DNA of 64,000 nucleotides from Oceanicola sp. D3 (GCF_006351965.1 NZ_CP040932.1:3224001-3288000), one strand, 5' to 3'; counted from the first letter of the stretch, positions 17,817 to 26,443 are shown. Numbers and translations are program-made. Notes: generated from the sequence alone by a model not told the origin.

Positions 17817-18377
17817 TCAGATGTCCTGATTCTCCAGCATCCCCATCAAGCCACGCTCGGGCAGCCAAGGGTTCAGCTCCAGCGCGGCCTCCAGCGCCGT
17901 CTTTGCCTCGCCATTGCGGCCCAGCCCCATCAGCGTCAGCGCCTTTCCGGCGATGGCGGCGAAGTGGTCGGGGGAGCGGGTGATGGCGGCGTCGAGGTCA
18001 GCGAGGGCGGGGGCGTAATCCTGCTGGATGAAGCGGATGAAGGCGCGTTGGTTGTAGCCTTCGGCATAGCTCGGGCAATAGTCCACCAACGCGTCGAAGG
18101 CCTTGATCGCGCCCGCAAAATCACGGGCTTCGCGCCGGTCCATCCCCTCGTCGAGCAGCTCCTGCGCATGGGCGTCGGGCGCGGTGGCCCAGATCTCCCA
18201 CATCGCGTTGGTATGGGCGCGGGCCTCCTGTTCGCTGCCCGCCTCACGAACCGATTGCAGCACCTGCTCGCGCTTGTCGGGCTCCACCAGCACCGCCATC
18301 TCACAGCGTTCTGCGGCGCCTGCCGTGGCGCTGGCGCAGGTCACCGCGAGGGCCAATATCAACACTTTGCTAACCAT
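17817..18377 (-). CDS. Exported TPR-repeat protein
   Basis: 186 residues. A signal peptide (VSKVLILALAVTCASATAGA) precedes two or three tetratricopeptide-like helical pairs (about 95-180), seen in AIKAFDALVDYCPSYAEGYN, then ALADLDAAITRSPDHFAAIA and AKTALEAALELNPWLPE. TPR proteins mediate protein-protein contacts; a periplasmic scaffold role is inferred. It diverges from the rhomboid gene with 104 bp between. Confidence 0.8.
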   Translation of the reverse strand: MVSKVLILALAVTCASATAGAAERCEMAVLVEPDKREQVLQSVREAGSEQEARAHTNAMWEIWATAPDAHAQELLDEGMDRREARDFAGAIKAFDALVDYCPSYAEGYNQRAFIRFIQQDYAPALADLDAAITRSPDHFAAIAGKALTLMGLGRNGEAKTALEAALELNPWLPERGLMGMLENQDI

Positions 18378-18481
18378 GTCTCAGCCTCTCCGCGCGGCCT
18401 TCCTGCGTCAACTCCCCTCCCGAAAACATGATTAACGCGACCCGCCTTGACCAAACCGGCCCCTCAGGGCACCTATCGCCC

Positions 18482-19216
18482 ATGTTCCCGATCCGCGATC
18501 ACAACCCCTCCCGCACCACCCCATGGGTCACGCTCGGGCTCATCATCATCAATGTCGCGGTGTTTCTGCTGGTGACTTTGCCGCTGAATGACCGCCAGCT
18601 TTACGCGCTTTATTCCGAGTTCGGCGTCACCCCCGCGCGGGCGCAGGCGCTCGACTATATCACCGCCATGTTCCTCCATGGCGGCATCATGCACCTTGCC
18701 GGTAACATGCTGTTTTTGTGGATCTTTGGCGACAACCTGGAAGAGGAGATGGGGCCCTTCGCCTTCCTCGGCTTCTACCTCGCCACAGGGGTCGTGGCGA
18801 CATGGCTTCACGTCGTCTTCTCGCCCGGCAGCACCGCCCCGCTGGTGGGGGCTTCGGGGGCCATCGCCGGGGTGATGGGCGGCTACCTGCTGCTCTATCC
18901 CAAAGCCAAGATCGACGTGCTCTTCATCATCGTCATCATCCCAAAAATCTGGCCCATCCCGGCCTGGATCGTGCTGGCCGTCTGGTTCGGCCTGCAACTG
19001 GTAAACGGCGCAATGACCGTCGGCGCAGGCACAGGCGTCGCCTACTGGGCCCACGTCGGCGGCTTCGTCGCCGGGCTGATCGGCACCCTGCCGTGGTTCC
19101 TCAAAGAAGGCGCGGCCAGCTGGTGGCAAAAGACAGAGGGCCACCCGCCCCACCCTGAAACCAACTATGGCCAGCTCTCGTCCAGCTCCATCCCCACCGT
19201 CCGGAGACGCAAATGA
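18482..19216 (+). CDS. Rhomboid-family intramembrane serine protease
   Basis: 244 residues, six or more membrane helices. The catalytic dyad is visible as Ser 125 in LVGASGAIAG and His 191 in YWAHVGGF, with HLAGN (Asn 75) in the oxyanion position. The C-terminal tail after residue 205 is polar. I start at MFPIRDHNPS (18482), the conserved rhomboid N terminus, instead of an in-frame ATG 54 bp upstream. The stop overlaps the next gene by ATGA. Confidence 0.92.
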   Translation: MFPIRDHNPSRTTPWVTLGLIIINVAVFLLVTLPLNDRQLYALYSEFGVTPARAQALDYITAMFLHGGIMHLAGNMLFLWIFGDNLEEEMGPFAFLGFYLATGVVATWLHVVFSPGSTAPLVGASGAIAGVMGGYLLLYPKAKIDVLFIIVIIPKIWPIPAWIVLAVWFGLQLVNGAMTVGAGTGVAYWAHVGGFVAGLIGTLPWFLKEGAASWWQKTEGHPPHPETNYGQLSSSSIPTVRRRK

Positions 19217-19590
19217 CCGAAGTCCCCAGAAAGGCCACCTGCCACTGTGGCGCCGTGGAACTAAAGGTCACACTGGTGCCCGCCGGCCTCGGCTCGATCC
19301 GCCGCTGCGACTGCTCCTTCTGCCGCCGCCGTGGCGCCGCCCCCGTTTCGGCCAAGCTGGCCAATCTGCAGATCGTGAAAGGCGCTGAAATCCTCACGCT
19401 CTACACATGGGGCACACACACCGCAAAGCACTGGTTCTGCGCCACATGCGGCATCTACACTCACCACAAGCGCCGCTCGAACCCCGATGAATACGGCGTA
19501 AACGCGGGCTGCCTCGATGGGGTGAACCCCCGCGACCTGGAGCCAATCCCCTGGTCTGACGGCGTGAACCACCCCAGCGACCGCGCCTGA
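19213..19590 (+). CDS. GFA / CENP-V family zinc protein
   Basis: 125 residues. The family's cysteine pattern is intact: CHCG (10-13), CDCSFC (32-37) and CATCG (76-80). These bind structural and catalytic zinc in the glutathione-dependent formaldehyde-activating (Gfa) fold. Substrate specificity of the family is broad, and formaldehyde activity is not assured. It overlaps the rhomboid gene by four bases and is likely co-translated. Confidence 0.9.
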   Translation: MTEVPRKATCHCGAVELKVTLVPAGLGSIRRCDCSFCRRRGAAPVSAKLANLQIVKGAEILTLYTWGTHTAKHWFCATCGIYTHHKRRSNPDEYGVNAGCLDGVNPRDLEPIPWSDGVNHPSDRA

Positions 19591-19607
19591 TCGGTCCGTT
19601 CGGATTG

Positions 19608-19751
19608 GATATCTGCAGCAAGAAAATGCAACGAGACAGCGTCAGGCCAACCCGCGTCGGGCAATAGGAACAGTTTGAATCAAAAGCGCGCCACTTCCTA
19701 TGAGGCGCGCCTCTGTTCATTTTCTTGCTTCAAATACTCCCCGCCGGAGGC
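19608..19751. repeat. Dispersed composite palindromic element, copy 1
   Basis: The right part (19713-19751) is a 39 bp unit matching, in reverse complement, the unit inside xdhB at 35 of 39 bases. An inverted partner arm containing GCAAGAAAATG lies at 19608-19628. Between them, GGAACAGTTTGAATC (19667-19681) is the reverse complement, with one difference, of a segment in copy 3 (47402-47416). A GCGCGCC/GGCGCGC hairpin (19686-19710) sits inside. It occupies the gap between two convergent genes. Confidence 0.75.
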
Positions 19752-19774
19752 CCAAAATCTCTTTTGGCCCGCCC

Positions 19775-20563
19775 TCAGGCGCCGCGCACCTGCTTGGCGA
19801 ACTTGGAAAAGATCGACGGGTTGGCCGCGATGATGGCACCGCTCTCCAGTACCCGCTCGCCCTCGTCCATCGGCTCCACAAAGCCGCCCGCCTCGCGCAC
19901 GATCAGCTCGCCCGCGGCGATGTCCCACGCATTCAGGCGGCGCTCCCAGTAGCCATCGAGCCGCCCTGCGGCAACATAGGCCAAGTCCAGCGCGGCAGCG
20001 CCCCAACGGCGCACACCGGCGCAGGTGGGCAGCAGCCGGGCGCAGGCCTGCAGCGTTTCGGGCAGCTCGGGGCGGCCGCCAAACGGCAGGCCGGTGGCGA
20101 AGATGCATTCGATCATCTTCTCGCGTCCCGACACCCGCAGCCGGGTCTCGTTCATCCACGCACCAGCGCCCTTCTCGGCCCAGAAGCACTCGTCCTTCGC
20201 CGGGTCATAGACAACACCGGCAACGACCTCGCCCTTGTGCTCCAGAGCAATCGACACCGCCCAGTGAGGCAGCCCGTGCAAAAAGTTGGTGGTGCCATCG
20301 AGCGGGTCGACGATCCAGCGGCGGGTCGGGTCTTCGCCATCCTCGCCGCCGCCCTCTTCGCCAAGCCAGCCGTAGGTGGGCCGCGCGCCCATCAGATCTT
20401 CCTTGACGATCTCCTCGGCCCGCATGTCGGCGCGCGACACAAAGTCTCCCGGTCCCTTGGAGCTGACCTGCAGGTTCTCCACCTCGCGGAAATCCTTCAC
20501 CAGCGAGCGGCCTGCCTTGCGGGCGGCCTTGATCATGGTGTTGAGGTTTGCACTGCCCGTCAT
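19775..20563 (-). CDS. suhB: Inositol monophosphatase family protein (SuhB-like)
   Basis: 262 residues. The metal site motifs are WIVDPLDGTTNF (about residues 83-94) and WDIAAGELIVREAGG (about 212-226), with the preceding EE of GWLGEEGG. The family hydrolyses inositol-1-phosphate and related sugar phosphates using Mg2+; SuhB proteins also affect rRNA transcription in some bacteria. Two adjacent ATG codons exist (20566, 20563); the second lies seven bases after AAGGAG and is preferred. Confidence 0.9.
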   Translation of the reverse strand: MTGSANLNTMIKAARKAGRSLVKDFREVENLQVSSKGPGDFVSRADMRAEEIVKEDLMGARPTYGWLGEEGGGEDGEDPTRRWIVDPLDGTTNFLHGLPHWAVSIALEHKGEVVAGVVYDPAKDECFWAEKGAGAWMNETRLRVSGREKMIECIFATGLPFGGRPELPETLQACARLLPTCAGVRRWGAAALDLAYVAAGRLDGYWERRLNAWDIAAGELIVREAGGFVEPMDEGERVLESGAIIAANPSIFSKFAKQVRGA

Positions 20564-20626
20564 CATCCGGCTCCTTCTCGGCTCAAGGCCGCGCGTATAG
20601 GCCCGAATCCGTCCGCTGCCAAGGGT

Positions 20627-21535
20627 TCACCCGGCGCGTTGCAACTTCACCGGCTCGGTCCGGGCGAGCTTGAGGAAATGTGCCATGTAGGGCTTGGTCG
20701 CCTCTTCCTCCCGCGTGGCGGCATAGAGGCGGCGGGTCAGGCCGGATTCGGTAAGCGGGCGGGTGATGTAATCGTCGCTCTTCACCGTGGCCCGCAGCAC
20801 CCAATCGGGCAGCACGCTCACCCCGCGCCCCGAGGCCACCAGCAGCAGGATCACTGCCGTCAGCTCGCTCTGGCGCACCTGCCGGGGCTGCACCTTGGCC
20901 GGGGTCAGAAACTGCGAGAACACATCCAGCCGCGCGGGCTCCACCGGGTAGGTGATGAGCACCTCGTCGCGCAGATCATCCGGCGCAATCCAGTCTTTCT
21001 CGGCCAGCGGGTGGCTGGCGGCGGCGACGAAGGTTGGCTGGTAGTCGAACAGCGGCGCAAAGGCGATGCCCGGCAGATCCTCGGGGTCGGAAGATACCAC
21101 GAGGTCCACCTCCTCGCGGTTCAACGCCGGCAGCGCGTCAAACGCAAGGCCGGGGCGGATATCGACGTCCACATCCGGCCAGGCCCGGCGAAACTGCTCC
21201 AGCACCGGAAAGAGCCACTCAAAGCAGGCATGGCATTCGATAGCGATATGCAGCCGCCCGGTCTTGCCCGAGCGCAGCGCCTTGAAGTCCTGCTCCAGCG
21301 CCTCGATCTCAGGCAGCACCTTCTCGGCCAGTTTCAGCAGGCGATGCCCGGCGGCCGAGAGCTTCAGCGGCTTGGAGCGGCGCACAAACAGCTCCACCCC
21401 CGCCTGATCCTCAAGCCCCTTGATTTGATGGCTCAGCGCCGACTGGGTGATGTTGAGCATATCTGCCGCTCGCGCCAGCCCGCCTGCCTGATGGATCGCC
21501 CGCACCGAGCGGAGGTGGCGAAATTCGATATGCAT
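20627..21535 (-). CDS. metR: LysR-family regulator, MetR-like
   Basis: 302 residues. The N-terminal helix-turn-helix (about 1-60) contains ARAADMLNITQSALSHQIKGLE. The effector domain includes IAIECHACFEWLFPVLEQFR (about 94-113), the ECHxCFxWL signature of MetR, the homocysteine-responsive activator of methionine genes. It lies divergent from metF, the classic arrangement for a LysR regulator and its target. Start set at ATG 21535, giving the conserved MHIEFRHLR; an in-frame ATG at 21577 would extend over the operator. Confidence 0.85.
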   Translation of the reverse strand: MHIEFRHLRSVRAIHQAGGLARAADMLNITQSALSHQIKGLEDQAGVELFVRRSKPLKLSAAGHRLLKLAEKVLPEIEALEQDFKALRSGKTGRLHIAIECHACFEWLFPVLEQFRRAWPDVDVDIRPGLAFDALPALNREEVDLVVSSDPEDLPGIAFAPLFDYQPTFVAAASHPLAEKDWIAPDDLRDEVLITYPVEPARLDVFSQFLTPAKVQPRQVRQSELTAVILLLVASGRGVSVLPDWVLRATVKSDDYITRPLTESGLTRRLYAATREEEATKPYMAHFLKLARTEPVKLQRAG

Positions 21536-21577
21536 GTGAAACTCATGATCGTCTTGAGAGTTATGAGCTTGTTTCAC
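21536..21577. promoter_or_regulatory. MetR-type operator between metR and metF
   Basis: GTGAAAC (21536-21542) and GTTTCAC (21571-21577) form an inverted repeat. TGAGCTTGTTTCA (21564-21576) matches the MetR consensus TGAA-N5-TTCA with one difference, and TGAAACTCATGAT (21537-21549) matches with two. It is placed to serve both divergent genes. Confidence 0.55.
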
Positions 21578-21628
21578 ATCCGCGCAAATGCGACAACCAA
21601 AACCGACCTAAAACACACGAGACCCGTC

Positions 21629-22498
21629 ATGCCCGCCGCGCCTTCCGTTTCTTTCGAGTTCTTCCCGCCGCAGAACCTCGAGGCCTCTTTTCGCCTCTGG
21701 GACACGGTGAATGTGCTCGCCCCGCTGAACCCCTCTTTCGTTTCGGTCACTTACGGTGCCGGCGGCACCACCCGTGAACTGACCCGCGAGGCAGTGGCAA
21801 CGCTACACAAATCCTCGGGCCTCAACGTGGCCGCGCATCTCACCTGCGTCGATGCAACCCGCGAAGAAACGCTGGGAATCGCCCGCGGCTTCCACGAGGC
21901 TGGCGTGCGCGAGATCGTGGCGCTGCGCGGCGACCCGCCCAAGGGCTCCGACGGGTTCGAGGCCCATCCCGAAGGGTTCGCCAACGCCTGCGAGCTGATT
22001 GCCGCCCTCAAGGACACCGGCGATTTCAAAATCCGCGTCGGCGCCTACCCCGACCCGCACCCCGAGGCCAAGGGCGAAGGGGCCGATGTGGCCTGGCTCA
22101 AGCGCAAGTTCGAGGCCGGGGCCGATGAGGCGATCACCCAGTTCTTCTTCGAGGCCGACACCTTCCTGCGTTTCCGCGATGCCTGCGCGGCGGCGGGGAT
22201 CGACAAGCCGGTGATCCCGGGCGTTCTGCCGATCGAAAACTTCAAGAACACCGCCCGCTTCGCCGCCCGTTGCGGGGCCCATGTGCCCCAGTGGATGGTC
22301 GAGGCTTTCGAGGCCGCCGAGCGGGACGGGCGCGAGGAGCTTCTGGCCACCGCGCTGGCCACCGAGCTGTGTTCCGAGCTGCTGGACGAAGGGGTGGAGC
22401 ACCTGCACTTCTACACCCTCAACCGCCCGGGCCTCACCCGCGACGTCTGCCGCGCCATCGGCGTGCAGCCCGAGCAAGCGCTTGAAAACGTGGCCTGA
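21629..22498 (+). CDS. metF: 5,10-methylenetetrahydrofolate reductase
   Basis: 289 residues, the usual bacterial length. Motifs include VSFEFFPP at the N terminus (catalytic Glu), SVTYGAGG (about 37), AHLTCVDATREE and REIVALRGDPP. The enzyme reduces methylene-THF to methyl-THF with FAD for methionine synthesis. Start ATG 21629 gives the conserved PSVSFEFFPP. Control by the divergent MetR-like regulator is likely from the shared operator. Confidence 0.95.
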   Translation: MPAAPSVSFEFFPPQNLEASFRLWDTVNVLAPLNPSFVSVTYGAGGTTRELTREAVATLHKSSGLNVAAHLTCVDATREETLGIARGFHEAGVREIVALRGDPPKGSDGFEAHPEGFANACELIAALKDTGDFKIRVGAYPDPHPEAKGEGADVAWLKRKFEAGADEAITQFFFEADTFLRFRDACAAAGIDKPVIPGVLPIENFKNTARFAARCGAHVPQWMVEAFEAAERDGREELLATALATELCSELLDEGVEHLHFYTLNRPGLTRDVCRAIGVQPEQALENVA

Positions 22499-22529
22499 AC
22501 CGGCGCCATCCACGGAAATGCTCATCGGC

Positions 22530-22581
22530 CTCTTCGGGCTCTCTTCGCACCTGCGATGAGGGGCCGAAGCGCCCCGAAGAG
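22530..22581. terminator. Bidirectional stem-loop between metF and the aldolase-like gene
   Basis: CTCTTCGGG (22530-22538) pairs perfectly with CCCGAAGAG (22573-22581), with further small hairpins in the 34-base loop. It lies between convergent stop codons. There is no T-run on either strand, so rho-independent activity is uncertain. Confidence 0.4.
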
Positions 22582-23241
22582 CTACCCCTCTGGATCCCCA
22601 AAGGTCAGGTAGTCCCACATCCGGTCCATGATCCGCCCGCCCCATGTGTCGCGCAGCGCGGCCTCCTCGGCGCTCACCAGCACGCCTTCCTGCCCGCTTG
22701 CCAGCACCTCCAGCTCGATCCGCGCGGCATCCTCGGCATACCACGCCAGCACCACGGCCTCCTCGATGCTCTCGCCCACCGTCACCAGCCCGTTGCCGCG
22801 CATCACCCCGGCCCGCATCCCCGCCATCTGTGCCGCCAGCGCTTCGGCGCGCGCATCGTCGCGGATCAGCAGCGGCGAGTCCCAAAGCGCCATCCCGGCC
22901 CTGAAATAGGCCCCCATCCCATGGCGCATCTGCGGCACACGCCCCAGCGTCGATAGCGCCATGATCTTCGGTGGCATGCTCCGGGTGATCCCGCCCGCCT
23001 CGGGCCGCGCCCGGTAAAGCTGCTGATGTATCCGCACCTCGCCCAGCACGCCGTCGGGCAGCGGCCCCTGCACCGGCACCACCGTGCCCGCCGCGCCCGG
23101 CGGCACCTGCCCCATCGGCACCGGGGCGCAGACCAGAAACTCATCCGCAGAAAGCCGCATCGAGCAATGCCCATAGGCATGGGCCAGACCGGCCCGGCCC
23201 AATGCGCGGGCGGCCAGCCGCAGTTTCACCTCAGTCGTCAT
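22582..23241 (-). CDS. Class II aldolase/adducin-fold protein lacking metal-site histidines
   Basis: 219 residues. The fold is recognisable from AHAYGHCSMRLSADEFLVCAP (about 21-40), GEVRIHQQLYRARPEAGGI (67-85) and VMRGNGLVTVGESIEEAVV (146-164). In typical members the HxH of the zinc site follows the RARP segment and another His sits before G-V-T-V-G. Here the positions read T-R-S (86-88) and Asn 150. Related enzymes in aromatic meta-cleavage pathways decarboxylate carboxylated hydroxymuconic semialdehydes, the likely role by context. Start ATG 23241 overlaps the upstream dioxygenase gene by 11 bp; open frame further upstream is overlap only. Confidence 0.75.
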   Translation of the reverse strand: MTTEVKLRLAARALGRAGLAHAYGHCSMRLSADEFLVCAPVPMGQVPPGAAGTVVPVQGPLPDGVLGEVRIHQQLYRARPEAGGITRSMPPKIMALSTLGRVPQMRHGMGAYFRAGMALWDSPLLIRDDARAEALAAQMAGMRAGVMRGNGLVTVGESIEEAVVLAWYAEDAARIELEVLASGQEGVLVSAEEAALRDTWGGRIMDRMWDYLTFGDPEG

Positions 23242-24097
23242 CGTCGCGAAACTCGGCAATATCCGGCTTGGCGCCCCATTTGCAAAACCCCTTCGGCTCC
23301 GCCGGAAACTGCCGCTCGCGCCAGAGCAACTCGTCCGCAATTTCCGCCACGCCGGAGGAATACTCAAACACCATCCCATCCGGCCCCTCGAAATAGAGGA
23401 ACTTCGCCGTCGAGGTCGGGTGCCGCCCGGGGCCAAAGACCATCCGCACATTCCGTTGCCGCAAAAAGTTGAAACTGCGCTGAATATCATCGGCAGTCTC
23501 AACCTGGTGATTAATGTGCTGAATTCCCTGCCGCTGCGCCGGGAAGAGCGCAATCGTGTGGTGCACCTCGTCAATCCGCAGCAAGGGCGCATCGCCGATC
23601 CGGTCGCTCACCCGCGCATTGCACACCTTGGTCCAAAACGCCTCGTCCCGTGCCAGATCGGTGCTGCACAGCCCCACATGCGAAAACCCGGTGATCCCCG
23701 CATCCCGCGTGCCGTGGTAGCGCTGCCCGCTCATCTCGGGGCGCACCGCCAATTCAATCCGGTTTCCGGTCGGGTCGTCAAACCCGATGAAGGCCCGCAC
23801 CTGCCGCAGCGCCGCCTCTTCTGGCGTGCCCAGATGCACGGCATGGCCCAGCGCCTCCAGCGAGGCCGCCGCCTCTTCCAACTCGCTCTCGCTCGCCACC
23901 TCGAAGCCAACCGCATGGTCGGTCGGGTCGCCGTCGAAATAGCACAGCGTATGCGCCCGCGCGTCCGAGCGAAAATAGGCCGCCCCGCGCCGCCGCTCCG
24001 CCACCTCCAGCCCAAGGTAGTCACGGGCGAAAAACTCCGCGCCCTCAAGGTCGCGCGTGCCCATCCGCACATAGCTCACATCTCTCAGCGAAATCAT
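23231..24097 (-). CDS. Extradiol ring-cleavage dioxygenase (VOC superfamily)
   Basis: 288 residues with two VOC modules, as in type I extradiol dioxygenases such as BphC and catechol 2,3-dioxygenase. The C-terminal module keeps the Fe/Mn ligands: His 140 (GFSH), His 197 (HINHQVE) and Glu 245 (MVFEY). It should cleave a catechol next to the hydroxyls, giving a hydroxymuconic semialdehyde. Start at ATG 24097 (ISLRDVSYVRMG), overlapping the stop of the upstream paralogue by ATGA. The substrate is unknown; the neighbouring aldolase-type protein hints at a carboxylated catechol. Confidence 0.85.
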   Translation of the reverse strand: MISLRDVSYVRMGTRDLEGAEFFARDYLGLEVAERRRGAAYFRSDARAHTLCYFDGDPTDHAVGFEVASESELEEAAASLEALGHAVHLGTPEEAALRQVRAFIGFDDPTGNRIELAVRPEMSGQRYHGTRDAGITGFSHVGLCSTDLARDEAFWTKVCNARVSDRIGDAPLLRIDEVHHTIALFPAQRQGIQHINHQVETADDIQRSFNFLRQRNVRMVFGPGRHPTSTAKFLYFEGPDGMVFEYSSGVAEIADELLWRERQFPAEPKGFCKWGAKPDIAEFRDDDD

Positions 24098-24954
24098 GGC
24101 TCCCCCCCGTATTCCGGCACCACACTCCGGCTGCCCCAAGCGCAAAAGCTGCCCGGCACCGGCGCAAACTGCCGCGCCAGCCGATCGTCGCGGGCTTCGC
24201 CCTCGGCCACATAGCCAAACAGCATCTCATCCGGCCCCCGAAAGCCGATGAACAACTCCCCCGAGGCAGGCCGCCGTCCGGGCCCGGCCACCACCGGCAC
24301 CTGATGGGATTGCATGAAGTATCCGGCCTGCATCACCTGATCCATGCCCTCCACCTCAAACTGCATCTCCAGCAGCCCGTCCCGGTCGCTCGGCAGGATC
24401 GTCACCCGGTGGTGCGCGCCATCAATCGCCAGATAGGCCCCCTCGCCGATGTAATCCGTCACCTTAGCGCCCAGCACCTCGCACCAAAGCGCGATATCCG
24501 CCTCAACCTCGGTGCTCGCAATCACCACGCTCGCAAAGCCGGTGATCCCGGCATCCCTCGGCCCGTGGTAGCGCCAGCCGCTGCTGAGGGGCCGCACCAC
24601 CAGCTCCAGCGACAGCCCGCCGCGCAGCCGCACGCCCGCCATCTCCCGGCACCGCCGTGCGGCGCAATCGGCCTCTGATCCGCGCCACACCTGATGGCCC
24701 CGCGCCACCAGCCGTTCCACAACTGCCGCCAGCGCCGCCTCGTCGCGCAGCTCCAGCCCCAGCGAGGCTCCCTCGCCATCGCCCCCGTCGCGCTGCACCA
24801 GCGCCAGCGCATGATCGCGGAAGTCCGAGCGGAACAGCGCCAGCCCCTCTTCCTCCGCCGCCACCGGCTCCAGCCCGACGATCCGCTCGGCAAACTCCGC
24901 CGAGCGCGCCAGATCGGCCACGCCGAGCCGCACGTAGGATAGCTTTTCGATCAC
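24094..24954 (-). CDS. Extradiol dioxygenase-like protein without metal ligands
   Basis: 286 residues, clearly paralogous to the next gene (shared YVRxGxxDL start, RYHGxRDAGITGF, FxAWGS-like end). All three metal-ligand positions are replaced: Ala 141, Gln 198 and Gly 247 instead of His, His and Glu. It is therefore unlikely to be an active dioxygenase on its own. It may form a heteromer with the active paralogue or bind an intermediate. Translationally coupled to it by ATGA; 16 bp after the dehydrogenase gene. The frame is intact, arguing against a pseudogene. Confidence 0.8.
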   Translation of the reverse strand: MIEKLSYVRLGVADLARSAEFAERIVGLEPVAAEEEGLALFRSDFRDHALALVQRDGGDGEGASLGLELRDEAALAAVVERLVARGHQVWRGSEADCAARRCREMAGVRLRGGLSLELVVRPLSSGWRYHGPRDAGITGFASVVIASTEVEADIALWCEVLGAKVTDYIGEGAYLAIDGAHHRVTILPSDRDGLLEMQFEVEGMDQVMQAGYFMQSHQVPVVAGPGRRPASGELFIGFRGPDEMLFGYVAEGEARDDRLARQFAPVPGSFCAWGSRSVVPEYGGEP

Positions 24955-24970
24955 GACAGAGCCTCCCGCC

Positions 24971-26443
24971 TCACAGCTTCACGCAGATATTGCGGGTTTC
25001 GGTATAAAACTCCAACCCATGCACCCCGCCCTCGCGCCCGATCCCGCTGGCCTTCATGCCACCGAAGGCGGTGCGCAGATCGCGGACGAACCACGAGTTT
25101 ACCCATGTGATGCCTGCCTCAAGCTGCGCGGCAACCCGGTGGGCACGGCTCACATCCTGCGTCCAGAGCATCGAGGCAAGGCCATAGGGCGTGTCATTCG
25201 CGCGGGCCACAACCTCCTCCTCCTCGTCAAACGGCGCAATATGCACGCAAGGCCCAAAGATCTCCTCCCGCACCACCGGGCTGTCATCGCTGAGGCCGGT
25301 CCAGATCGTCGGCTGCACCCAATTGCCCCCCGCCAACGCGCCCGGCATCTCCAGCCGTCCGCCGCCGGTGATCACCTCGGCCCCACCCGCGCAGGCCTTG
25401 TCGTAATAGCCCAGCACCTTCGCCGGGTGGTCCGTTGGGATAAGCGGGCCAAAACTCGTGCCCGTGTCAAAAGGGTCACCCGCCACCAGCGCCTCGGCCT
25501 TCGCTTTCAGCCCCTGGACAAACTGCTCAAACACCGGCCGCTGCACATAAAGCCGCTCGGTCTGCAAACACACCTGCCCACCGTTCATAAACGCCGCTCT
25601 CGCGCTCTGCTCAATCGCCGCCTCCAGATCGGCATCAGCAAAGATCACGCCCGCGTTCTTGCCCCCCAGCTCAAAGCTCACAGGCCGCACGCCCTTGGCC
25701 GCAGCGCACATGATCGCCTCGCCCGTGCGGGTTTCACCGGTAAAGGTGATGCCATCGACGCCCTGATGCTCGGTCAGCCACTGCCCAGCCGCATCCGGCC
25801 CGCCGCCCTGCACCACATTGTAGACGCCCTCGGGAATCCCGGCATCGCGGATCACTTCGGCCAGCAGCGCCGCCGTGGCCGGGGTTTCCTCCGAGGGCTT
25901 CACCACCACCGTGTTGCCGCAGGCCAGCGCCGGGCCAACCTTCCATGTCATCAGCAGCAGCGGCAGGTTCCACGGACAGATCACCGCGATCACGCCGCGC
26001 GGGCCGCGCAAGCTGTAGTTCAGCGCATCCCGTCCGTCCGGCGCCACGAAAGGGAAGGCCTCGCCCGGCGTGTGCTTGAGCACCTCGGCAAAGGCCCGAA
26101 AGTTGGCCGCACCGCGCGGAATATCCAGATGCGAGGCCAGGCTCACCGGCTTGCCCGTATCCAAAATCTCGGCCCGCAAAAACGCCTCGCGCCGCGCATC
26201 AATCCCATCGGCAATCGCGTGCATCGCCTTGGCCCGCTGATCCACCGTCATCTGGCCCCAAGGCCCGCGCAGCGCCGCCCGCGCCGCAGCGACGGCCTCA
26301 TCAACCTGCGCCGCGCTCGCGGCCTGCACCAGCGCCACAACCTCGCCGGTCGCCGGGTTGATATCGTCAAACAGCTCCCCCGCCGCAGGCACCGCCCGGC
26401 CCCCGATAAAGCTAGAAATCCGCGCTGCGCTGCCGCCGTCCAT
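24971..26443 (-). CDS. 2-hydroxymuconic semialdehyde dehydrogenase-like ALDH
   Basis: 490 residues, a full-length NAD-dependent aldehyde dehydrogenase. Motifs are VICPWNLPLLLMTWKVGPAL (about 155-174), FTGETRTGEAI, the catalytic Glu in SFELGGKNAG and catalytic Cys in NGGQVCLQTERLYV. The GITFTGETRTG and EETPATAALLAEVI segments are typical of hydroxymuconic semialdehyde dehydrogenases of meta-cleavage pathways, which oxidise the ring-fission aldehyde to the dienoate. First gene of a four-gene minus-strand operon; divergent from the hydratase across a palindromic operator. Confidence 0.85.
   Translation of the reverse strand: MDGGSAARISSFIGGRAVPAAGELFDDINPATGEVVALVQAASAAQVDEAVAAARAALRGPWGQMTVDQRAKAMHAIADGIDARREAFLRAEILDTGKPVSLASHLDIPRGAANFRAFAEVLKHTPGEAFPFVAPDGRDALNYSLRGPRGVIAVICPWNLPLLLMTWKVGPALACGNTVVVKPSEETPATAALLAEVIRDAGIPEGVYNVVQGGGPDAAGQWLTEHQGVDGITFTGETRTGEAIMCAAAKGVRPVSFELGGKNAGVIFADADLEAAIEQSARAAFMNGGQVCLQTERLYVQRPVFEQFVQGLKAKAEALVAGDPFDTGTSFGPLIPTDHPAKVLGYYDKACAGGAEVITGGGRLEMPGALAGGNWVQPTIWTGLSDDSPVVREEIFGPCVHIAPFDEEEEVVARANDTPYGLASMLWTQDVSRAHRVAAQLEAGITWVNSWFVRDLRTAFGGMKASGIGREGGVHGLEFYTETRNICVKL

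Noticed and set aside
17706-18431. Plus-strand frame opposite the TPR gene
   Set aside because: The minus strand has a signal peptide and TPR repeats; the plus frame begins within a dispersed repeat and has no recognisable features.
19667-19681. GGAACAGTTTGAATC as an SOS box
   Set aside because: The spacing between GAAC and GAAT is five bases, not seven, and the segment is part of the dispersed repeat shared with 47402-47416.
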